Assembly (NCBI GenBank): GCA_016926135.1
Contig: JAFGPH010000349.1
Location: 1-9,695, forward strand
DNA length: 9,695 nt
Reading direction: 5' to 3'
From: Deltaproteobacteria bacterium
GTDB taxonomy: Bacteria > Desulfobacterota > DSM-4660 > Desulfatiglandales > HGW-15
Shown: one piece after another, positions 1-5,026 of the stretch
Numbering within the stretch: position 1 is the stretch's first letter
Layout: the number at the start of each line of letters is the position of its first letter
Notes under the pieces: generated by a model
Databases searched by the model: none
Told to the model about the DNA's origin: nothing
Seen by the model: the letters and a program-made list of their open reading frames with translations, nothing else
Position numbers and translations under genes: made by a program

Positions 1-969
1 AACAGGACCGTGCTGGACCTGCCCTCGCTCGGTCTTGAAAAGGGTCTCATCTATTCCCTCCAGGGGCCAAACGGTTCAGGGAAAACCACCCTTCTCGAGA
101 TCCTGAGTTTTCTCGCCCCTCCGACATCCGGAGAGATCATGTATGAAGGCAGGAAGGTGGCTCCTGGGCGGAACAACCTGACAGCCCTGCGCCGGGAGAT
201 CGTGATGGTGCCGCAGAATCCTATCCTTTTCAGCACTACGGTCTGGAAGAACGTTGCACTGGGCCTCAAGCTCCGCGGTATCTCCAGGGAGGAGAGAGAA
301 AGGGCCGTCGATGAGTGTCTCGACCTGGTGGGCATGAGGGACTTCCTGAATGCCCCTGCCCACAAGCTCTCCGGCGGCGAGACCCAGAGGATAGCCATCG
401 CCCGCGCCCTGGCCTGTTCCCCCAAGGTGATCTTCTTCGACGAACCGACATCCAATGTGGACACGACCAGCCAGAAGGCCATCGAGCGAATCATGAGAGA
501 TATCAACGCCCGGAAAGACATTTCCCTGGTTTTCACCTCACACGACCCCGGCCAGGCATCCAGGCTCTCTCACAGGGTGATCAGCCTTTTCGAGGGACGC
601 CTGGTCAACTCCGCATTCGGAAACATCTTCAAAGGGCACATCAGCATGGACGGCAGGGGCAGGGAGATCTGCCTCCTGGAAGACAGGGTGCGCCTCGTGG
701 TGGAGGCGCACAGAAGCGGTGACGTGACTTTGTCCCTGAATCCCACGAAGATCAAGATCCTGGGACAAGGCGACCCGAAGCCGTTGCAGAACTGCATGAG
801 GGGGGTTATTGTGCGGCTTGCCGACGAAGGCAACCAGACCCTTCTCACCCTCGACATCGGAGTTCCTCTCAACATCCTGTTCTCGACCGACAGCACTTCC
901 TGCCCCCCTCTGTCTCTTCGTCGGGAGGTGGAGGTGTACTGCCCGCCCGAGGCGATTCAGGTCCTCTAA
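1..969 (+). CDS. tupC: Tungstate/molybdate-type ABC transporter ATP-binding protein (TupC-like), 5' partial
   Basis: This is the ATPase subunit of an ABC importer. The frame is open from base 1, and a strand-initial segment of the ABC fold is missing, so the true start lies upstream; the GTG at 10 is internal. Counting from that GTG, I see Walker A GPNGSGKTT (residues 19-27), a Q-loop in MVPQNP, the signature LSGGE (120-124), Walker B VIFFDEP with D144/E145, and the switch histidine in FTSHD (H178). A C-terminal extension of about 110 residues contains a TOBE/Mop-like stretch (near CMRGVIVRLADEG). The phrases around QNPILFSTTVWKNV and LEILSFLAPPTSG resemble TupC, the ATPase of tungstate uptake, more than sugar or amino-acid ATPases. 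The usual permease and binding-protein partners would be upstream, outside the window. A molybdenum hydroxylase operon downstream fits a Mo/W role. ABC ATPase is certain; tungstate versus molybdate is inferred. Confidence 0.85.
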   Translation, partial: NRTVLDLPSLGLEKGLIYSLQGPNGSGKTTLLEILSFLAPPTSGEIMYEGRKVAPGRNNLTALRREIVMVPQNPILFSTTVWKNVALGLKLRGISREERERAVDECLDLVGMRDFLNAPAHKLSGGETQRIAIARALACSPKVIFFDEPTSNVDTTSQKAIERIMRDINARKDISLVFTSHDPGQASRLSHRVISLFEGRLVNSAFGNIFKGHISMDGRGREICLLEDRVRLVVEAHRSGDVTLSLNPTKIKILGQGDPKPLQNCMRGVIVRLADEGNQTLLTLDIGVPLNILFSTDSTSCPPLSLRREVEVYCPPEAIQVL

Positions 970-973
970 GGGT

Positions 974-1002
974 TTGACAGCAGAAGCCCCTTTCCTTATA
1001 CT
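974..1002 (+). promoter_or_regulatory. Candidate sigma70 promoter
   Basis: A consensus -35 box TTGACA lies at 974-979 and a -10 box TATACT (5 of 6 matches) at 997-1002, with the optimal 17-bp spacer. Transcription would start near 1008-1011. It begins only 4 bp after the stop codon of the ABC ATPase, so transcription would cover the structured 410-bp gap and could continue into the metallohydrolase gene at 1380. A weak stem (GGGTTT at 970-975 with AAGCCC at 985-990, one G-U pair) overlaps the -35 box and could be a remnant terminator, but it has no clean T-tract. No operator is recognisable. Confidence 0.6.
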
Positions 1003-1008
1003 GCTTGC

Positions 1009-1300
1009 GTCCTTGGTGTCGTGTCCCATAAATAACGTAACATATTCTAGGGCCGCCCATGGAACCATCCACCACAAAGGGCCGGCCCGGGAGGTGGTCG
1101 TCCAGGGCGCAACGATTTCAGGCATGCGTCTAAGACGGGTCCCGGATCCTGCGTTTTTCACAAGCACCCCCGACGGGCGTGCCTGAATTGGAGTTCGTCC
1201 CTGCAACGGGAAAAACTCCAACATTGGGGCCGGTAAACGGCAATGGAGCAAGATGAGTTGCGGCCGACGGCCTGCATTGGGCAACTCATACGAGTACCGC
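1009..1300 (+). ncRNA. Candidate structured RNA or long 5' leader (unassigned)
   Basis: This stretch has no convincing ORF, follows the promoter at 974-1002, and can form a series of long stems. Stem 1: 1054-1058 with 1105-1109 and 1060-1063 with 1101-1104 (9 bp, one bulged A), enclosing 1069-1073/1093-1097 and the GC palindrome at 1079-1088. Stem 2: 1117-1127 with 1177-1187 (11 bp, one G-U), enclosing a small CGTC/GACG hairpin at 1127-1137. Stem 3: 1188-1195 with 1214-1221 (8 bp), then TCCC/GGGA around loop TGCAAC. Stem 4: 1253-1261 with 1281-1289 (9 bp, perfect), enclosing GGCC/GGCC at 1262-1272. Stems 2 and 3 abut without a gap, which would allow coaxial stacking. I recognise no Rfam family here: it lacks the signatures I know for SRP RNA, RNase P RNA or tmRNA. 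It may be an ncRNA, a leader of the metallohydrolase gene, or a decayed mobile repeat. Confidence 0.3.
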
Positions 1301-1379
1301 CATTAGAGTGGAGAGGGACAGAGGGGACTATGTGATCTCCGTGTCTCTGTGGTGAGAACAAGAAGAAGGAATACACGCC
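1301..1379 (+). other. Rest of the 410-bp gap, with a short 8-bp repeat motif and ribosome binding site
   Basis: Bases 1337-1352 consist of two 8-bp units, TCTCCGTG and TCTCTGTG, followed by GTGA. From memory, close variants of this C/T/G motif recur upstream of genes in many environmental bacterial genomes. ACAGAG at 1318-1323 can pair with CTCTGT at 1345-1350. A Shine-Dalgarno sequence AAGGA at 1366-1370 sits 9 nt before the ATG at 1380. No gene is supported on either strand. Confidence 0.45.
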
Positions 1380-2339
1380 ATGCTGGTGCGTTTCTGGGGT
1401 ACCCGCGGCTCACTTCCAGCGTCCCTGACCGAACAAGCGATCAGGGAGAAGATCTCCTTTGCCTTACGGACAGCCCTGAAGAGGGGCCTTTCCCCCGAAG
1501 CGGAGATCGACGCCTTCATGGACGGGGAGCTTCCCTTCTGGGCAAGGGGAACATACGGGACCAGCACACCTTGTGTGGAGATACAGGAAGGGGAAGACAT
1601 CCTGTTGTGTGATGCGGGTTCGGGTCTCCGGGGCTTTGGCCATCACACCATGAGAACGTGCGGCCCCCCTGTTTCAAGGACCTTTCACATCTTCCTCTCC
1701 CACCTCCACTGGGATCACATCCAGGGCTTCCCGTTCTTTGTCCCCGCCTATATCAAGGGATGTGAGATTGTCCTGTACGGTTGTCACCAGGAAATGGAAG
1801 AGGCCTTTTCCCTGCAGCAGTCCCCTCCCTTTTTTCCCGTTCGACTGAAGGAACTGGCTGCTCATATCCGCTTTGTCACCCTCACACCGGGTGAATCCTA
1901 CGAAGTCCGGGGATTCACGGTAACGGCAATAGAACAACGTCATCCCGGCCGGTCCTATGGGTACCGCTTTGAGAGAAACGGCCGGACGATCGTCTATTCC
2001 ACGGACTCCGAGCACAGTTACGAAAGCGATGAGGAAGCCAGACCTTTCCTGGATTTCATCAGGGGCGCCGATCTCCTCATCTTCGACGCCCAGTACACCT
2101 TTATAGACGCGATCACGGTCAAGCAGGACTGGGGCCATTCCAACAACCTGCTCGGGGTGGAACTCGCCCAGAAGGCCCGGGTGAAGCATCTCTGTCTCTA
2201 CCATATGGAACCGGTCTCGCCCGATCAGGATCTGAAGAAATTCCTGGCAGACACAAAAAGACTGGCCTCTCTGCTGAACGAAGGCATTGCATTCCATGTC
2301 TCCATGGCCTATGACGGGATGGTGATCGAATTCACATGA
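1380..2339 (+). CDS. MBL-fold (beta-lactamase-like) metallohydrolase
   Basis: A 319-residue soluble protein of the metallo-beta-lactamase superfamily, with no signal peptide or membrane segment. The N-terminus MLVRFWGTRGS matches the opening strand of the RNase Z/phosphodiesterase-like branch. The metal-binding motif HxHxDH is at residues 108-113 (SHLHWDH). Further probable ligands are H188 (in EQRHPG), D209 (STDSEH) or D236 (FDAQY), H253 (GHSNN) and H275 (LYHMEP). These would hold a dinuclear Zn/Fe site. The region of about residues 20-60 is an insertion between the first strands. The ATG at 1380 is preceded by AAGGA at 9-nt spacing. Relatives include cyclic-nucleotide phosphodiesterases, RNase Z-like and PhnP-like enzymes; nothing in the sequence fixes the substrate. 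Neighbours are separated by 410 and 143 bp, so operon membership is uncertain. Confidence 0.85.
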   Translation: MLVRFWGTRGSLPASLTEQAIREKISFALRTALKRGLSPEAEIDAFMDGELPFWARGTYGTSTPCVEIQEGEDILLCDAGSGLRGFGHHTMRTCGPPVSRTFHIFLSHLHWDHIQGFPFFVPAYIKGCEIVLYGCHQEMEEAFSLQQSPPFFPVRLKELAAHIRFVTLTPGESYEVRGFTVTAIEQRHPGRSYGYRFERNGRTIVYSTDSEHSYESDEEARPFLDFIRGADLLIFDAQYTFIDAITVKQDWGHSNNLLGVELAQKARVKHLCLYHMEPVSPDQDLKKFLADTKRLASLLNEGIAFHVSMAYDGMVIEFT

Positions 2340-2349
2340 GGACTGGCCA

Positions 2350-2457
2350 TGAAGACATGGGGTAATGGAGTGATGGATTACTGGAGTGCTGCGTTACAAC
2401 AAACGGCAGGGTTGCACTCCTCTCACCACTCCATTGCTCCAATACTCCAACACTCCA
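2350..2457. repeat. Inverted array of 8-bp units (consensus TGGAGTNN)
   Basis: Six 8-bp units start at 2350, 2358, 2366, 2374, 2382 and 2390. All begin with TG, and the best are TGGAGTGA and TGGAGTGC. After a 20-bp spacer (2398-2417), five units of the reverse complement end in CA at 2425, 2433, 2441, 2449 and 2457; the last four end in CTCCA. The phase of 8 holds within each arm, and the arms could pair into a long imperfect hairpin. The array fills nearly all of the gap between the metallohydrolase stop (2339) and the next start (2483). No promoter or terminator T-tract is evident. Confidence 0.75.
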
Positions 2458-2471
2458 GTGTTTGACCTTTT

Positions 2472-2477
2472 GGGAGG
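2472..2477 (+). promoter_or_regulatory. Ribosome binding site that decides a TTG start
   Basis: GGGAGG lies 5 nt before the TTG at 2483. The longest ORF would begin at the TTG at 2462, but that start has only repeat DNA upstream and would put this site inside the coding region. The downstream TTG is therefore preferred. Confidence 0.6.
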
Positions 2478-2482
2478 ATGCC

Positions 2483-3802
2483 TTGAAGAAAGACGCCGAG
2501 CGAATCCTGAGCATGCGTGTGTTTACGGACATGGCCTTTCTGCCCCTGTCCACTTCCTTTGTCGAAAGAGGCGCGCTCGCACTGGGGCTTGAACAGAAAG
2601 AGGCCATGGCCCTCACCCTTGCCACGGAGGAGATCTTCTCCTATCTCTGCCGCATCGGATCGTCGGACCAGGGACTGGAGATCAGAAGTTCCAGCGGGCA
2701 TTACTACGTGCAAACCGAATTCTCCTGCGCCGTGAAGGATTTCAACATGCGACTCTTCAACCTCACGGCGACGATCTCCCCCGAGGACGAGACCAGTCTG
2801 GAGCAAATGGGACTGCTCATCGCCTCCCGGTTCGTGGATCGTCTCCATGTGCAGATGGAACCCGGTCGGGGAATGCTGCTGACCCTCATCAAAGAAAAGG
2901 CCTATCCCGCCCTTGAGGCGGCTGCACTTCCCCCCGCTAGACCCCTGGACCGATTCTCGGTGAAAAGGCCTGAACCGGCAATGCTGAAGCTTTTTGTCCA
3001 CCTGCTCAATACCCATTACCCCCAGTCGCTTTTTCCCATGGCCTTCCGATTCCCCGGGAAGGTGGTGGACATGGTGGCTGGAGGTGAAGTCGAGGCGGGA
3101 CTGGCCCTTGGACCCGGCGGCCAGGTAGGAGGGGGAATCCTCTGGCACTGGACGAGCGAGAAGACCGTGGAGTTTTTCGGGCCGTTCCTTTTCGGTCAGG
3201 ATCCCGGCTCTCCCATGGCTGAAGCCCTCCTGGAGGCATGTATCGGCGCCATTGCAAAGACCCGCGCAGTCGTCCTATTCAGCCTCCTGGCCACGGATGA
3301 ACTCCCCAAGGAACACTTCGAGATCCTGGGGACCATCACCTTCTTCGATGAAAAGGGGGCGGGCACACCCCACACGGCCTATTTCAGGCAGATGCGCGAA
3401 GACCTGGGGACATCCTCGTGGTGTCACCCGGAGATGGAAGGCTTTCTGCGCCGGGAGTATGAACGGCTGGTTTTTCCAAGGGAGATCCTGCTCGCGAAGG
3501 ATGTGGGGGAAACCAGGAATCCCTATTCCGTCCTCTCGGCCGAATTCGATCGGACCCAGAAACGCGTGCTCCTTTACCCGTTGCGTTCCGGGAAGGACGC
3601 GGCGGAGAATCTCGTCAGCCATCTGAAACTCTTCGAAAAGGAATCCATACGCAACGTCTTCTTCATGATGGACCTGGGGGTACCCTGGCAGGCCGATTTC
3701 ACGCCGGAACTTCTCCGGAACGGATTCACTCCCAGGGCGGTCATTCCCTACAGGGGGGAAGGGGACATGATTCTGTTTCAATGGGGAGTCGGCCTTTCAT
3801 GA
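2483..3802 (+). CDS. Degenerate anti-sigma-factor-like HATPase domain protein with GNAT-like C-terminal region
   Basis: A 439-residue soluble protein. Residues 1 to about 137 look like an RsbW/GHKL-type histidine-kinase ATPase fold: an early helix (LSTSFVERGALALGL), the N-box helix LATEEIFSYL, and the late helix-strand pattern LLIASRFVDRLHVQM ... GMLLTLI. The N-box usually reads E-x-x-x-N; here it is E50-I-F-S-Y54, so the metal-binding Asn appears replaced by Tyr and ATP binding may be lost. Residues of about 160-310 and 340-439 have patterns I associate with acetyltransferase (GNAT) folds (GGGILWHW, FFGPFLFG, then NVFFMMDLG and LLRNGFTPRAVIPY), but I see no clear acetyl-CoA loop. The start is TTG at 2483 with GGGAGG upstream. 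The stop overlaps the hisC start by 4 bp (ATGA), implying translational coupling. A regulatory or partner-binding role is plausible; the function is unknown. Confidence 0.65.
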   Translation: MKKDAERILSMRVFTDMAFLPLSTSFVERGALALGLEQKEAMALTLATEEIFSYLCRIGSSDQGLEIRSSSGHYYVQTEFSCAVKDFNMRLFNLTATISPEDETSLEQMGLLIASRFVDRLHVQMEPGRGMLLTLIKEKAYPALEAAALPPARPLDRFSVKRPEPAMLKLFVHLLNTHYPQSLFPMAFRFPGKVVDMVAGGEVEAGLALGPGGQVGGGILWHWTSEKTVEFFGPFLFGQDPGSPMAEALLEACIGAIAKTRAVVLFSLLATDELPKEHFEILGTITFFDEKGAGTPHTAYFRQMREDLGTSSWCHPEMEGFLRREYERLVFPREILLAKDVGETRNPYSVLSAEFDRTQKRVLLYPLRSGKDAAENLVSHLKLFEKESIRNVFFMMDLGVPWQADFTPELLRNGFTPRAVIPYRGEGDMILFQWGVGLS

Positions 3803-4908
3803 ATGCCCCTCCCTTAGATAGACTCGTCCCGGAGTACATCAAGCGCTTCGAGGCTTACATCCCGAGCAAGCCCGATGAAGAACTCAAGAAGCTCTACGGT
3901 TGTTCCCGGCTCTTCCGCCTGAACAACAATGAAAACCCATTGGGCCCGCCACCGGCAGCCGGGGAGGTGATCCGACGTTTTCCTCCACCCAAAGCCTCCG
4001 TCTACCCCAGCGGCGACGCCCACTACCTTCGAGGCAGACTCGCGGAGAAGTACGGCCTCCATCCGGATCAGTTCCTGGTCGGGAACGGCGCCAACGAAGT
4101 GATCACCTTCGTGATCAAGGCCTTCTGCCAGGAGGGGGACAACATCATCACCGCCGACAAGACCTTTGCCGTATATGAATGGGTCGCCGAGTTCTCGGGC
4201 TTCGAGGCACGCCTGGTCCCTCTTCGGGATTTCGAATTCGATGACGAGGGCATGTTGGACCGGATCGACGAACGCACCAAGATCCTGTTCATCTGCAACC
4301 CGAACAACCCAACAGGCACCTATTGGAACACGGATCGATTGAGGCGCTTTCTGGATGCCGTGGGGGGCCGCCAGATCGTAGTGGTCGACGAAGCCTACGT
4401 CGAGTTTGTGGAGAAAAGCGATTTTCCGGACGGCATCTCCCTGCTCAGGGAATACCCGAATCTGGTCCTGTTTCGCACGTTCTCGAAGATGTACGCCCTT
4501 GCCGGGCTCCGCATCGGCTATCTGGTAGGTGACCTGGAGGTGGTCAACATCATCCGCCGAACCTGTGTGGTTTACTCCGTGAACAGCCTGGCCCAGGAGG
4601 CGGCCCTGGCCGCTCTGGATGACACGGGCCACATTCCCCGCACCCGGGACATGGTCCGCGAGGGCAAGGCCTTTCTCACCCGGGAACTCGGCCGTATGGG
4701 TCTTCCCATGGTGTGCGGCGAGGGTAATTTTCTGATGGTGAGACTTCCCATGAGCGACACCCTGGCCTATCGCAAGCTCATGGCCCGAGGAGTCATGGTT
4801 CGCACCATGACCGGTTTTCGCTTTCCCAACTACATCCGGATCACCGTCTCCAGGATGGATGCCATGGAGGCCTTGGTGGAGGCCTTATCATTGATCATTG
4901 ATCATTGA
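3799..4908 (+). CDS. hisC: Histidinol-phosphate aminotransferase (PLP-dependent, class I/II fold)
   Basis: A 369-residue aminotransferase expected to convert imidazole-acetol phosphate to histidinol phosphate with glutamate, in histidine synthesis. Visible family features: the LNNNENPLGPP substrate loop near the N-terminus, YPSGDAHYLRGRLAEKYG with the conserved Tyr, GNGANEVI, CNPNNPTG, the PLP-ring aspartate in VVVDEAYVEF, and the PLP-lysine motif FSKMYALAGLRIGY. The C-terminal small domain carries the conserved arginine region (YIRITVS). I chose ATG 3799, which overlaps the upstream stop (ATGA) and has GGAG at 3785-3788; an in-frame ATG at 3781 would add six residues but lacks a well-spaced site. 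No other his genes are nearby, so a related role such as CobD-like or aromatic aminotransferase cannot be excluded. The last residues (SLIIDH) and the stop are encoded by the 7-bp repeat array, an apparently added tail. Confidence 0.9.
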   Translation: MNAPPLDRLVPEYIKRFEAYIPSKPDEELKKLYGCSRLFRLNNNENPLGPPPAAGEVIRRFPPPKASVYPSGDAHYLRGRLAEKYGLHPDQFLVGNGANEVITFVIKAFCQEGDNIITADKTFAVYEWVAEFSGFEARLVPLRDFEFDDEGMLDRIDERTKILFICNPNNPTGTYWNTDRLRRFLDAVGGRQIVVVDEAYVEFVEKSDFPDGISLLREYPNLVLFRTFSKMYALAGLRIGYLVGDLEVVNIIRRTCVVYSVNSLAQEAALAALDDTGHIPRTRDMVREGKAFLTRELGRMGLPMVCGEGNFLMVRLPMSDTLAYRKLMARGVMVRTMTGFRFPNYIRITVSRMDAMEALVEALSLIIDH

Positions 4909-5026
4909 TCATTTGACATTGCTCATTCTTCTGTGACAGATGTCTATTGAATGGTGCTCAACGATCCATCCTCAATGATCAATGCTCAATGATAGATGAT
5001 AAATGATCGATGATAAATGTCAGATG
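4887..5026. repeat. Array of twenty 7-bp units bridging hisC and the hydroxylase gene
   Basis: The 140 bp divide without interruption into twenty 7-mers. Base 6 is T in 19 of 20 units and base 7 is G in 17 of 20. Units 1-6 (4887-4928) are of the type ATCATTG, GACATTG, CTCATTC. Units 7-12 (4929-4970) are degenerate. Units 13-20 (4971-5026) are of the complementary type CTCAATG, ATAAATG, ATCGATG, so the array has inverted halves in one continuous phase. The first three units lie inside hisC and provide its TGA stop (4906-4908). The last four overlap the start of the next CDS. Heptameric repeats are known from cyanobacterial genomes (STRR elements); a relationship is not claimed. Confidence 0.85.

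Noticed and set aside
1128..1158. T-run at 1154-1158 as a terminator for the ABC ATPase gene
   Set aside because: The five T's are not preceded by a stable adjacent stem; the stems here involve more distant partners.
1009..1300. Retron, group II intron fragment, integron attC site or Moco riboswitch
   Set aside because: There is no reverse transcriptase or integrase nearby, no recognisable intron domain V, no clear paired attC core sites, and no match to the Moco consensus I can recall.
1158..1376. Possible 72-residue - strand gene in the 410-bp gap
   Set aside because: Its N-terminal part only reads the common octad motif at 1337-1352, and there is no ribosome binding site or domain.
2462..2482. 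Upstream TTG start at 2462 for the HATPase-like gene
   Set aside because: The good ribosome binding site GGGAGG (2472-2477) lies downstream of it and points to TTG 2483.
4913..4941. TTGACA at 4913-4918 as a -35 box for the hydroxylase operon
   Set aside because: It arises from two adjacent heptads, and the hexamer 17 bp downstream (ACAGAT) is a poor -10 box. A promoter is not supported.
4887..5026. CRISPR array
   Set aside because: The units are 7 bp with no spacers, and there are no cas genes.
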